Assembly: GCA_903906425.1 (NCBI GenBank)
Contig: CAIVKH010000009.1
Span: 1-44,934, forward strand
DNA from: an uncultured bacterium
Lineage (GTDB): Bacteria; Verrucomicrobiota; Kiritimatiellia; CAIVKH01
Direction: 5' to 3'
Length of the DNA stretch: 44,934 nucleotides
In this document: piece after piece, positions 1-7,734 of the stretch
Layout of the letters: every line of letters starts with the position of its first letter
How positions within the stretch are numbered: position 1 is the stretch's first letter
Translations under genes and position numbers: made by a program
The notes under the pieces: model-generated
What the model was told of the DNA's origin: nothing
Database searches by the model: none
The model's input: only the letters and a program-made list of their open reading frames with translations

Positions 1-39
1 ACCAACCGCTTCCTCCGCCTGCGCGTCACGCGACCCTGA
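1..39 (+). CDS. 3' end of an unidentified, probably secreted protein
   Basis: The first 39 bases read as 12 codons and a TGA stop, ending in RFLRLRVTRP. The gene at 16986 ends in a similar way (RFYRLQRQRAP), and such RF(Y/L)RL tails are common on extracellular proteins of this bacterial group as I know it. I infer this is the C-terminus of a gene starting upstream of the window. Only 12 residues are visible, so the function cannot be given. Confidence 0.45.
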   Translation, partial: TNRFLRLRVTRP

Positions 40-150
40 TGAAGAATGGGGCCATGGGTTGATGGGGCATTGGGATTTCCCAACACCCCCGCTGACTTTT
101 TGGCGAGTCTTCGAGCCGTAAAGCGACTGGCTGGCTCATCCCCTCATTGT

Positions 151-344
151 CACCCCAACGGGGTGAACCATCGTAGCCGTGGGCAACGCCCACGGAACGG
201 AACAAAGCAAATCATCTTCAGGCTGAAAGCCTGAACCATTGGCTTGCCCCTTCAGGGCGAATGGAAAAATGGAAGAAGATATGATCATGCCTGTCTCAAC
301 CCAGGGCGATGCCCTGGGCTACTATGGCCGACGCCTTCAGCGTC
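151..344. repeat. Chain of six short perfect hairpins (REP-like element)
   Basis: Six short dyads follow each other: CACCCC/GGGGTG at 151-165, CCGTGGGC/GCCCACGG at 177-195, TTCAGGCT/AGCCTGAA at 217-235, GCCC/GGGC at 246-258, CCCAGGGC/GCCCTGGG at 300-318 and GACGC/GCGTC at 330-344. Loops are 3-5 nt. No convincing gene covers them. The layout resembles the composite hairpin repeats scattered through planctomycete and verrucomicrobial genomes; that family link is from memory and not tested. Confidence 0.6.
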
Positions 345-351
345 CCACAAG

Positions 352-398
352 TTCCAATCATTGGAAAAGGGCCTTGCTCAACCTTCCAATCCTTGGAA
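352..398. repeat. Pair of 15-bp palindromes, 32-bp phased
   Basis: TTCCAATCATTGGAA lies at 352-366 and the one-mismatch copy TTCCAATCCTTGGAA at 384-398. Start points are 32 bp apart with a 17-bp spacer, the rule for this repeat family across the window. Both are C-centred here, unlike the usual inverted pair. Confidence 0.85.
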
Positions 399-400
399 CC

Positions 401-488
401 TATTTGGACTGCGCCGCTGCTGCGGCGCTTTGCCTGGTGTTCCGCTATCCGCACGCCAAAGCGGCGGAGCATCGCCGCAGTCCATATT
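401..488. repeat. Imperfect inverted repeat with TTTGGACTGCG / CGCAGTCCA ends
   Basis: The segment opens with ATTTGGACTGCGCCG and closes with CGCCGCAGTCCATAT, giving an imperfect dyad of about 88 bp with inner GCGGCG-rich arms. It directly follows the palindrome pair. No coding function is apparent. It looks like a dispersed non-autonomous repeat; the family is not named. Confidence 0.55.
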
Positions 489-604
489 CGCCGAACATCA
501 TCGCTCATGTTTCGCTGCGCCAGACGCGTTCCCTTTTACGCGAGCTTCGGGCGAATACCTCCGGCGGTGAGTTCGGCACTTTCATTAACTGCTAACTTAG
601 CGAC

Positions 605-636
605 TGACCCCATTCTGTTGTGACCCCATTCTGTTG
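605..636. repeat. Perfect tandem duplication of a 16-bp word
   Basis: TGACCCCATTCTGTTG occurs twice in direct succession (605-620, 621-636) and is followed by TG. The surrounding 490-740 is AT-richer than the genes nearby and shows no convincing ORF. It may be the end of a lost mobile element, but no transposase is visible. Confidence 0.7.
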
Positions 637-747
637 TGCGTCATCTGCGGTTAAAGTCGAAATCGAGCGCTCATGGTTCCTGAATGCAAAACGCGCGGAT
701 TATGCCGCACCATTTTTGCGAATCCAGCCTTATTTTTTGGTGTCTGG

Positions 748-1167
748 CGACGACAATCGAGTTGCTTTGAACGCCAAATTGCCAGCTCACCGTGAAAAAC
801 GAGTCTCTGTCACTGCATGACATGTTGCTTTCGATTGATCACAAGTGAACATCGATCTGCATCGTGTGACTGTCGTCGATCAACAAGTGAAGATTGGTCA
901 TAAACCAGTGACGAATTTATTTATATCCTATTTCTAGCGATTCATGATTCGTGACACTGCTCGCTTCATTGTGTATTTGTTTAGCGTGCTGGATTCATCA
1001 TTTCTAATGCGGAGTGACGTTTGACTAGCAGTCAGTGTCCTGTTGTTCGTCGAGAGTCATTCGCGATGCATGGACGGTTGCTTGTTTTAGATCAAACGTG
1101 TTTTGTCATGCGTGAAGAGTTGCTTGTTTTTCGCGGAAGTTGTGTTGTTTTTTTTCATTTGACACGT
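748..1167. repeat. Degenerate tandem array with a 21-bp period, apparently non-coding
   Basis: About 20 units of 21 bp can be laid out. A GTNN core (GTTG, GTGA, GTGT, GTCA) falls at 824, 845, 866, 887 and 908 and again at 1014, 1035, 1056, 1077, 1098 and 1119, each step exactly 21 bp. GTTGCTT recurs at 761, 824, 1077 and 1119, and a 12-bp word (GTTGCTTGTTTT) at 1077 and 1119. One base is inserted between the two phased blocks, and no single frame stays open across it, so the periodicity is at DNA level. It ends just before the gene at 1230. Confidence 0.7.
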
Positions 1168-1185
1168 TTTTTGCGGTCTGATAGA
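1159..1185 (+). promoter_or_regulatory. Possible sigma70 promoter for the FN3-like gene
   Basis: TTGACA at 1159-1164 is a perfect -35 hexamer. GATAGA at 1180-1185 is a fair -10 with a short 15-bp spacer. The start codon at 1230 would give a leader of about 40 nt. The -35 lies in phase with the upstream 21-bp array. Confidence 0.4.
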
Positions 1186-1229
1186 GGATCAAACCATCCT
1201 GCGGTGTCGTGGGTACGAGGCGAATGAAT

Positions 1230-1949
1230 ATGAGCACCATATGGGGTCAAAGTGTCTGGGGACAAGGGTTTTGGCAGGCGGCCGAAAATCCTGTTCCCGG
1301 GGTCGGGAGTTCCATGAGAAGATTGCTGACGGGCTTCGAGAAGTATAGCGTCAAGGGTTTGGTCGTGCGGGCGACGACCATCAAGGACGGTTTGACCGCG
1401 GCGACGTGGTGCAGCGAACCGTGGCCGTCCCCGTTTCCGCAGAAGACGCTCGTGATTTCCAAGATTTCGGACTTTCTGCTGAAGGCCTCGGCCGCAGCCG
1501 ATGGCGGCTCGGACCGTATCGCCGCGCGGGATGCCGCGCGCGTGGTGATGGAAGGGTTCCTGACTTCCGCCGCGCCCTATTTGCAGGCGCTGGCCGCCGG
1601 CGACGTGGAGAAGCTGGAACAGACCGGCTATGAGCTTTCCAAGGAGCGCGGGCCGATATCGAGCGAGCTGCCCGGCCAGCCGCAGAACGTGAAGATGAAG
1701 CACGGCGACATTGGCGGCACGCTGGCCCTGAGTTGCAGCAAGGAACCGCTGGCCGTTTCCTATGAGGCGCAGCTTGGCACCGACCCGAACAACGAGGCGA
1801 CCTACACGATGCAGATGGTTTCCGGCGGCTGCCGCAAGATCGTCTTCACCGGCGTGACGCCGGGGCAGCTGTATTATGGCCGCATCCGCGTGATCGGCCG
1901 CAACGGCATGGGCCCGTGGAGCGACGTGGCGCAGTTGCGCGCGTTGTGA
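1230..1949 (+). CDS. Fibronectin type III-like protein of unknown role
   Basis: The 239-residue product has an unassigned N-terminal two thirds, partly helical around the 'RDAARVVMEGFL' stretch. The C-terminal ~80 residues resemble a fibronectin type III domain: 'FTGVTPGQLYYGRIRVIG', then 'NGMGPWSDVAQLRAL', where the tyrosine corner and closing strand are recognisable. No signal peptide is evident. I chose ATG 1230 because GAGG at 1217-1220 lies 9 nt upstream; ATG 1224 and GTG 1209 are in-frame alternatives. The gene is monocistronic, with a likely promoter at 1159 and an intrinsic terminator at 1979. FN3 modules usually mediate binding, but no partner can be inferred. Confidence 0.8.
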   Translation: MSTIWGQSVWGQGFWQAAENPVPGVGSSMRRLLTGFEKYSVKGLVVRATTIKDGLTAATWCSEPWPSPFPQKTLVISKISDFLLKASAAADGGSDRIAARDAARVVMEGFLTSAAPYLQALAAGDVEKLEQTGYELSKERGPISSELPGQPQNVKMKHGDIGGTLALSCSKEPLAVSYEAQLGTDPNNEATYTMQMVSGGCRKIVFTGVTPGQLYYGRIRVIGRNGMGPWSDVAQLRAL

Positions 1950-1978
1950 GTTCGTAGCGCCCATTCGTCAGACCAAGC

Positions 1979-2007
1979 CGCCCCGGAAAAACCGGGGCGC
2001 TTTTTTT
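1979..2007 (+). terminator. Intrinsic terminator
   Basis: CGCCCCGG and CCGGGGCG form a perfect 8-bp stem around an A5 loop, followed by C and seven T. It lies 30 bp after the stop of the FN3-like gene, a textbook rho-independent terminator. Confidence 0.92.
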
Positions 2008-2034
2008 GGTCTTGTGCGGAGGCGGTGTTGTGGC

Positions 2035-2192
2035 AGGTTGTCGCGCGGCTGGAAGGCGGACCATCCGGCGCGCTGCAATGGTTCGCCGGACCTCCTAGCC
2101 GTCTTCCGGCCACTTTTCTTTTTCCAATGATTGGGCGATGCGTCCCGCTGAGCCGGTTCGTGCGGCGGCTCACCCGGAGGGTTCGCCCTACC
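2035..2192. repeat. Remnants of two or three dispersed repeat families
   Basis: An imperfect dyad spans about 2047-2104 (CGGCTGGAAGG...GGACC against GGTTCGCCGGACC...AGCCG). A decayed palindrome, TTCCAATGATTGGGC, lies at 2122-2136. The segment 2145-2192 ends in GCCCTACC and contains GAGCC and GCTCAC words, which on the minus strand matches the GGTAGGGC family found at 35784 and 37215. No gene is present here. Confidence 0.45.
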
Positions 2193-2261
2193 TTTGGCGG
2201 CGGCGGGACGGCGCCGCTCCTGTGCGGATGCCCGGCCTCCCATTCCGACGAGGAGATGCGT

Positions 2262-2331
2262 TTTGTTGGTAGTCCCGGCTTCAGCCGGATTCGGGGCGCG
2301 GAAGATTCCGCCTGAAGGCGGGACTACAAAC
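2262..2331. repeat. Inverted repeat with GTAGTCCCG / CGGGACTAC arms
   Basis: GTAGTCCCGGCTTCAGCCGGA on the left is mirrored by TCCGCCTGAAGGCGGGACTAC on the right around a short GC-rich centre. This is a dispersed-repeat signature I associate with verrucomicrobial genomes, from memory. It sits directly beside a palindrome pair. Confidence 0.6.
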
Positions 2332-2336
2332 GTTTT

Positions 2337-2384
2337 TTCCAATGATTGGAGGTTTGCGTTCCCGGTCTTTTCCAATGATTGGAA
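2337..2384. repeat. Pair of 15-bp palindromes (33-bp spacing)
   Basis: TTCCAATGATTGGAG (one mismatch) at 2337-2351 and a perfect TTCCAATGATTGGAA at 2370-2384. Both are G-centred and 33 bp apart, an exception to the usual 32-bp inverted pair. They lie just beyond the 3' end of the TRAP operon. Confidence 0.85.
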
Positions 2385-2427
2385 GTGTCGCGGCGATTTT
2401 CGCGGGGCCGGAGTCGCGGGGGTGGGG

Positions 2428-4314
2428 TTAGCGGGAGAGGAGGTGGGGCAGGAGGGTGGTGAGCGGGGGGAGATAGGTGATGAGCAGGACGCCGGCGAGT
2501 AGGACGCTTTGCATCGGTAGGACGGCGCGGGAGATTTTCAGCACGGGTTGGCCAAAGCGGCCGCTGGCCAGAAAGATGTTGATGCCGGCGGTCGGCGTGA
2601 GCAGGCCGAGTTCCATGTTGGCGAGAAAGATGATGCCGAGGTGGATGGGGTCGATGCCGTAGGCGCGGCCGAGAGGGACGATGAGCGGGACGATGACGAT
2701 GATGGCGGAGTACATGTCCATGACGCAGCCGATGAGCAGCAGGCAGATGTTGAGGGCGAGCAAGAAGGCGTATTTCGATTTGACCGCGGCGGTGATCCAT
2801 TCGACGGCGCGGGCCGGAACCTGCGCGTCAATCAGGTAGTTGGTGAAGCCGAGGGCGACGCCGAGGATCAGGAGTACGCCGCCGACGAGCAGGCCGCATT
2901 CGGCCATGACGCGGGTGATGTCGCGGGTTTTTCTGAAGTCGCGATAGACGAAGGTTTCGATGGCAAAGGCGTAGAAGGCGGTGACGGCGGCGGCTTCGAC
3001 GGGCGTGGCGAATCCGCCGAACAACGCGATGAGCGCGACGACGGGCAGGAGCAATTCCCATTTGGCGTCGAGCACGGCGCGGAGCGCGGCGGTGCGGTCG
3101 AAGGCGGGCCGGCTGATTTGTTCGCGCGGGCCCTGGCGGATTCCGAGCCAGCAGGCCATCGCGATGAGCAGCACGGCGGGGCCGAGTCCGCCGAGAAACA
3201 TTTTTTCGATGGTGACGCCGCCGCCGCCCGCGGTGTTGGTGCTGGCGACAATGGCGTAGAGAATCAGCGGCAGCGAGGGGGGCAGCAGCAGGCCCAGTCC
3301 GCCGCAGCCGGTGAGCAGGCCGAGTGTCGCGCGTTCGGAATAGCCGGCGCCGATGAGCACGGGCATGAGCAGGCCGCCGAGGGCGAGGATCGTCACGCCG
3401 GAGGCGCCGGTGAAGGACGTGAAGAACGCGCAGAGGAGAATCGTCAGCACGGCCGGGCCGCCACGAAGCCGGCCGAACAGCGCTTCGAAGACGCGGACCA
3501 GCCGTTTCGATGCGCCGCCTTCGGCGAGGAAATAGCCGGCCATCGTGAAGAGCGGAATGGTCGGCAGGGAGGGATTGGTGACCATCGAATAGTGTGTGAG
3601 CGAGAGCGCCGCGATGGGCGTGTCGTCGCCCCAGAAGAGAATCAGCGCTGCGCCGCCGAGCATCACGAAGATGGGCGCACCGAGGACGACGGCGAGCAGC
3701 AACGTGATGAGCGCGGGCACGACCAGCTTTGCGGGGGCAAGCGGCGAATAGATTCCCAGCGCGACCAGGCCGCAAACCGTCACCAGCGAAATAATCCGTC
3801 CGCGCCAGGTTTCAGCGGAGTTCCAGATCAACCGCAGCGCGATGATGGCGAAACCGGCCGGCATGACCAGTTCGACGGCCCAGACGGGAATCCCGTAGGC
3901 GATCATTTTGCCGCCGCCTTTTTCGCTCTGCACGAGCTGCGCTGCCGCGATGCAGAGAAAAACGCTGATGACCGCCGCGATGGAGCCGCTGAAAATTTGT
4001 GCAACGGATTTCCATCTTCCTTTCAGGACATTCGACAGCGTGGAGAGCGAAAGCAGGCGGCGGTCGCGGGCGGCCATCGCTCCGCCCAGAAGTCCGATGA
4101 TCAGGGTCAGGTGCTGTTCGAACGACGTCGCGCCGCTGATGCCGGTGTTGAAGAATTTCCGGAGGATGATTCCGGCCAGCGGGAGAAGCACCGAGACGGC
4201 CAGCGCGAGCGCGAGAAGCAGATTCTCGGCGCTGTGCAATCCGCCGCGCCCGGCATCAACGGCAGGCACAGTTTGAGCCGGTGCTTCAATGTCGTGGCGA
4301 CTCCCGTCGCTCAT
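2428..4314 (-). CDS. TRAP transporter, fused DctQ-DctM membrane subunit
   Basis: A 628-residue inner-membrane protein. Residues 1-~185 match the small DctQ-type subunit (four helices; 'ISGATSFEQHLTLIIGLLGG'). Residues ~190-628 match the large DctM-type subunit, with many hydrophobic segments and motifs such as 'GASGVTILALGGLLMP', 'LLLPPSLPLILYAI' and 'MELGLLTPTAGINIFL'. TRAP transporters import organic acids or similar solutes using an ion gradient and a periplasmic binding protein. Its ATG overlaps the stop of dctP by four bases (ATGA), implying translational coupling. QM fusions are known in the family. The substrate cannot be read from sequence. Confidence 0.93.
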   Translation of the reverse strand: MSDGSRHDIEAPAQTVPAVDAGRGGLHSAENLLLALALAVSVLLPLAGIILRKFFNTGISGATSFEQHLTLIIGLLGGAMAARDRRLLSLSTLSNVLKGRWKSVAQIFSGSIAAVISVFLCIAAAQLVQSEKGGGKMIAYGIPVWAVELVMPAGFAIIALRLIWNSAETWRGRIISLVTVCGLVALGIYSPLAPAKLVVPALITLLLAVVLGAPIFVMLGGAALILFWGDDTPIAALSLTHYSMVTNPSLPTIPLFTMAGYFLAEGGASKRLVRVFEALFGRLRGGPAVLTILLCAFFTSFTGASGVTILALGGLLMPVLIGAGYSERATLGLLTGCGGLGLLLPPSLPLILYAIVASTNTAGGGGVTIEKMFLGGLGPAVLLIAMACWLGIRQGPREQISRPAFDRTAALRAVLDAKWELLLPVVALIALFGGFATPVEAAAVTAFYAFAIETFVYRDFRKTRDITRVMAECGLLVGGVLLILGVALGFTNYLIDAQVPARAVEWITAAVKSKYAFLLALNICLLLIGCVMDMYSAIIVIVPLIVPLGRAYGIDPIHLGIIFLANMELGLLTPTAGINIFLASGRFGQPVLKISRAVLPMQSVLLAGVLLITYLPPLTTLLPHLLSR

Positions 4315-5360
4315 TTCTTCTTTGCTTCCTGCGTGGCGCGGTACGCCTTCAATTGCGCGACAACTTCGTCAAAGATGTCCGCGGGGACGATCGTCCCTCG
4401 AATTTTCGGATAGGCCGGCTCGACCTCGTGCAGCCACTCGGCGAAAAGTTCGGGCGAGATGGGCTGAGCTTTCAATCCGCGTTTTTGCATCGCCTCAACC
4501 GACTCGACGCTCTCGCGCCGCCCGTCTTGCTTGATGAGGCTGACGGCCTCCGCCGCTGACTTGCGCATCGCAGCCTGAGTTTCGGGCGGGATCGCGTCCC
4601 ATGCCTTTTTCGTAATGACCGCGGCGGCGACCAGCGGCGCCCAGTTCAGTTCGATCATGTTCGGCGCGACGTTGTACATCTGGCCGGCCAGCGCGATGGT
4701 CGGAGGCAGCGCCACCGCGTCAATCAGACCGGTCTCCAGGTTCGGCAGAATATCCACGGTTTCCAGCGGGACAGGATTGCAGCCAAGCGAGCGATAAACA
4801 TCCACGTCCGCGGGATTGCCGGCCCACACGAACAACTTCGCTTTTCGCAGGTCGTCGGGATGGATCACGGGCCGCTTGGAAAAAAACCGAACCCAGCCCG
4901 TGTCGCACCAGCCAAGCACGACGAATCCTTTTTCAGCGAGCCGCTTTTCAAGCATCGGCTCCAGCTTTTCTCCGATGAAATCAACCTCGTCGAGCGTACG
5001 GAACATCATCGGCATGTTCTGGAGGCCCGTCACAGCGGGCTCGATTTCTGTCAGGCCCACCACGGTGAGCATGCCCGCCTGCAATTGACCGAGCCGCATC
5101 CGGCGGACCATGTCGGCCTCGGAGCCCATCGTGCCGTCGGGATAAATTATCAGAGTCGCGCCGCCGCCCGGCGCCTGCCGCCACTGTTCGCCCATCGCCT
5201 GAAGGTGCTTGAAATACGAGGAGCCTTTCGGCGCGAGAGTTCCCATCCGGATTTTCGCCGGACCGTCCGCGGCCGGCGCGTGATTCGCCAGGCCGCACGC
5301 GACGCACGCGGCAAGCGCCATGACAAAACGCAAAATTCTTCCTCGTGTCTGCCAGTTCAT
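4311..5360 (-). CDS. TRAP transporter substrate-binding protein (DctP family)
   Basis: A 349-residue periplasmic binding protein with an N-terminal signal peptide (hydrophobic run ending near 'ANHAPAADG'). The body has typical DctP features: 'IRMGTLAPKGSSYF', 'IYPDGTMGSEADMVRRM', a 'LRKAKLFVWAG' segment near the conserved arginine region, and 'LETGLIDAVALPP'. It delivers the solute to the fused DctQM encoded immediately downstream. A GAGG lies 9 nt before ATG 5360. It follows the TatT gene by 10 bp, so the three genes form one operon. Confidence 0.93.
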   Translation of the reverse strand: MNWQTRGRILRFVMALAACVACGLANHAPAADGPAKIRMGTLAPKGSSYFKHLQAMGEQWRQAPGGGATLIIYPDGTMGSEADMVRRMRLGQLQAGMLTVVGLTEIEPAVTGLQNMPMMFRTLDEVDFIGEKLEPMLEKRLAEKGFVVLGWCDTGWVRFFSKRPVIHPDDLRKAKLFVWAGNPADVDVYRSLGCNPVPLETVDILPNLETGLIDAVALPPTIALAGQMYNVAPNMIELNWAPLVAAAVITKKAWDAIPPETQAAMRKSAAEAVSLIKQDGRRESVESVEAMQKRGLKAQPISPELFAEWLHEVEPAYPKIRGTIVPADIFDEVVAQLKAYRATQEAKKK

Positions 5361-5370
5361 TTCCTTGTCC

Positions 5371-6336
5371 TCATTGACCGGTGATCAAAAACAAATCCGC
5401 TTTCTTCGAAAGCAGCCAGCGCGCGCGCCGCTGCATGACCAGATTCAGAAGCCGCGTGTCCGGATTCGCCTCCGCGTTGACGGCGAGCGCCTTTTCCAGA
5501 AGCGAACTGAATTCTTTCGCGTCCTGTTTCTGCACGCACACCGCCTCGGCCAGCGACACAAACGGCGAGGCATCTTTCCCGCCGGAAAGATCGACCGCGC
5601 GCTCGAAGTGTTTTCGGGCGCGCACCGCCGGATCGCCGACCGCGCCCCGGCGGCCCATTTCGTAGGTGATCAGAAAAGTGTGGATTGCGCCGTGCCCGAA
5701 GCTCTCGTCGAGTTCCAGCGCGCGATAAATCAGCGCCTCCATCGCGGGAATTTGCGCCACGAGTTCGGGCCGGTCTTTCGACAGCGAGATGGCCGCGCCC
5801 CATGCCGCCGCCGTCCAGTACAACAGCGGCACCTCGTCCTTCGTGACCACGCGCACCGCATCTTTCGGATTCGCGAACAGCTCCTTTCGGAATCCGGGAT
5901 GCTTCACTTCAAGCCCGCGCAGGCCGTAATTCTGCGCGCGCAGATAAAGCCGCAGCGCCCGCGCCCGCTGCGCCTCGGCCGCGGCCAGATCGCGCGACTC
6001 GATTTCGTCGGCGTCCTCCTGCACGAAGGCGAAGGCATATTGCGTGAAGCCGCCCGCGGCCGCGGTCAGCAAGCCGCGATGTTCGGGATTGTCGGCCAGC
6101 AAACTCTCCAGAAGTTTCAAACTGAACGGCGCGGCCGCGCGAATCAAATCGGGATCGTCGTCGCTCGCGAACATCAGTCCGCCGCCCGCGATGGCATCGG
6201 CGATTTGATTGGAAGCAAAGCGGTGGACCGAACATCCGCCGCTCGCAAGCGCCGCCAGCAGCAAGGCCGCACCCGCCGCCCGCACGATCCGGGAAACGTT
6301 CCGCCCCTGCGCACCGGTTGTTTGTGATCCGATCAT
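5371..6336 (-). CDS. TatT-like TRAP-associated TPR lipoprotein
   Basis: A 321-residue protein with an N-terminal hydrophobic segment and a lipobox-like 'LASGGC', so probably a lipoprotein. The rest is helical and resembles the TatT component family: 'VPLLYWTAAAWGAAISLSKD', 'ELDESFGHGAIHTFLITYE' and 'ARKHFERAVDLSGG'. TatT proteins form trimers of TPR-like folds that pair with the DctP-type protein, as characterised in Treponema pallidum. Placement as the first gene before dctP and dctQM fits a TPR-associated TRAP (TRAP-TPAT) system, often linked to hydrophobic ligands. ATG 6336 is used; an internal GTG before 'SRIVRAAG' is possible. Confidence 0.88.
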   Translation of the reverse strand: MIGSQTTGAQGRNVSRIVRAAGAALLLAALASGGCSVHRFASNQIADAIAGGGLMFASDDDPDLIRAAAPFSLKLLESLLADNPEHRGLLTAAAGGFTQYAFAFVQEDADEIESRDLAAAEAQRARALRLYLRAQNYGLRGLEVKHPGFRKELFANPKDAVRVVTKDEVPLLYWTAAAWGAAISLSKDRPELVAQIPAMEALIYRALELDESFGHGAIHTFLITYEMGRRGAVGDPAVRARKHFERAVDLSGGKDASPFVSLAEAVCVQKQDAKEFSSLLEKALAVNAEANPDTRLLNLVMQRRARWLLSKKADLFLITGQ

Positions 6337-6404
6337 GACCGCCGCTTTCGAGAGTGGTTAAAGCTTAGGCCTCACCGCGGAGGTCGTCAATTTTGCATCA
6401 GGAC

Positions 6405-6451
6405 TTCCAATGATTGGAAATCTTCGCAGCCGCATTTTCCAATCATTGGAA
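6405..6451. repeat. Inverted pair of 15-bp palindromes, 32-bp phased
   Basis: TTCCAATGATTGGAA at 6405-6419 and TTCCAATCATTGGAA at 6437-6451, spacer 17 bp. They lie between the divergent tatT (minus) and DUF1080 (plus) genes. Confidence 0.97.
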
Positions 6452-6539
6452 CTTGCGCGGCCCGGTCCCGCGAACCGGCCCGGGGCCCGCCACGTTTTGG
6501 AATCGCCAGTCCGGCGGCTCTGCGGCTATTGAAACGACC

Positions 6540-7607
6540 ATGAAAGCAAAAGTGATGAATCGCGCGTGCCCGAAACTTTTCGTAGCAGCCTTGCAGTTGA
6601 TCGTCGCGGGCGGACTGGTGTTTTCCGCCGTCGCCGCCGAACTGCCGGCTAAGAAGCCGGAGATGAAAGTCTTCAGCGATCCGCGGCAGGTTGACGCCGA
6701 TTTCAGATTCCAGGGCGAATATTCCGGCGCGATCAAGCAAAGCGACGGCACGAGCGCCAAGCTCGGCGGACAAATTCGCGCGCTGGGCAACGGCTCGTTC
6801 CGCACGATGTTTTTCGCGGGCGGCCTGCCCGGCGACGGATGGGACGGAAAGACGATCATCCAGAAAGAACCGAGCACCGACATGACGACGCCCGCCGATG
6901 CGAAGCTCAATGGAGACAAGATGGTCATCGAACAAATTTACAAGGCCACCTGCGACGGCCAGTCAATCGTCGGCGCGACCGGCACCGGCGCGAAGTTCGA
7001 ACTGAAACGCGTGGCGCGCAGCAGCCCGACGATGGGCGCGCCCGCGCCGGCCGGCGGGATCGTTCTCTTCGACGGCACGAATCTGGACGAGTGGCAGAAG
7101 GGCGCGCGCATGACGCCCGACAAATGGATCACGTCCGCGGGCGGCGCAACGAGCGTGCGCAAATTCCAGGACTTCACGCTGCACGTCGAGTTCATGATTT
7201 CGTACATGCCCGAAACGCAGACCATCTACCAGCGGCCCAACAGCGGCGTGTATCTCCAGCAGCGCTACGAGATCCAGATTCTCGACTCCTTCGGCATCAT
7301 CGAGCGCGTGCACGACTGCGGCGTGCTTTACGCGCAATACACGCCGGTGATCAACATGTGCTACCCGCCGCTCACCTGGCAGACCTACGACATTGACTTC
7401 ACCGCCGCCCGCTACGATGCCGGCAAGAAAACGAAACCCGGTCGCGTCACAATAAAATTCAACGGCGTGACCATCATTGACGACGTGGAGATCAAAGGCC
7501 CGACGCCCGGCGGCTCGCCGGAAACTCCCGACCCCGGCAGCACATATCTCCAGGCCCACGGCCACCCGGTATATTTCCGAAACGTCTGGGCCGTGGAAAA
7601 GAAATAG
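6540..7607 (+). CDS. Secreted DUF1080 (3-keto-disaccharide hydrolase family) protein
   Basis: A 355-residue protein with an N-terminal signal sequence (hydrophobic run to 'FSAVAAELPA'). Residues ~45-160 form an unassigned beta-rich region ('FQGEYSGAIKQSDG', 'FRTMFFAGGLPGDGWDG'). Residues ~170-355 form a DUF1080 domain, a jelly-roll fold: 'IVLFDGTNLDEWQ', 'FTLHVEFMI', 'NSGVYLQQRYEIQILDS' and 'WQTYDIDFTAARYD'. Members include hydrolases of 3-keto-glycosides and are amplified in Planctomycetota and Verrucomicrobiota. The start at 6540 was chosen because the signal peptide begins there; upstream in-frame codons run back through the palindrome pair. TATTGA lies 7 nt before the ATG with no clear Shine-Dalgarno, hinting at a leaderless mRNA. 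Confidence 0.9.
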   Translation: MKAKVMNRACPKLFVAALQLIVAGGLVFSAVAAELPAKKPEMKVFSDPRQVDADFRFQGEYSGAIKQSDGTSAKLGGQIRALGNGSFRTMFFAGGLPGDGWDGKTIIQKEPSTDMTTPADAKLNGDKMVIEQIYKATCDGQSIVGATGTGAKFELKRVARSSPTMGAPAPAGGIVLFDGTNLDEWQKGARMTPDKWITSAGGATSVRKFQDFTLHVEFMISYMPETQTIYQRPNSGVYLQQRYEIQILDSFGIIERVHDCGVLYAQYTPVINMCYPPLTWQTYDIDFTAARYDAGKKTKPGRVTIKFNGVTIIDDVEIKGPTPGGSPETPDPGSTYLQAHGHPVYFRNVWAVEKK

Positions 7608-7652
7608 CCCGCCGCCGGTTCACGATTCGGATCGGCAACGCCGCGCCGAAAT

Positions 7653-7699
7653 TTCCAATGATTGGAAATTGCCGCGCCGGATTTTTCCAATCATTGGAA
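7653..7699. repeat. Inverted pair of 15-bp palindromes, 32-bp phased
   Basis: G-centred copy at 7653-7667 and C-centred copy at 7685-7699. They sit between two convergent genes (DUF1080 and the GHL10-like gene). Confidence 0.97.
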
Positions 7700-7734
7700 A
7701 TTACGCTGGCCGGTTTCGGCTGGTTCTGCCGAGA

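Noticed and set aside
490..1020. Transposase or other gene in the AT-rich segment
   Set aside because: Only short ORFs are present, none with motifs; the 21-bp periodicity better describes the sequence.
2548..4413. 621-codon ORF on the plus strand opposite the TRAP permease
   Set aside because: Composition is E/G/R/D-rich without domains. The minus-strand frame encodes a clear DctQM protein, so this is a high-GC shadow.
6405..6451. Palindrome pairs as ordinary intrinsic terminators
   Set aside because: They lack T-tracts and several lie in divergent gaps, where neither gene needs a terminator.
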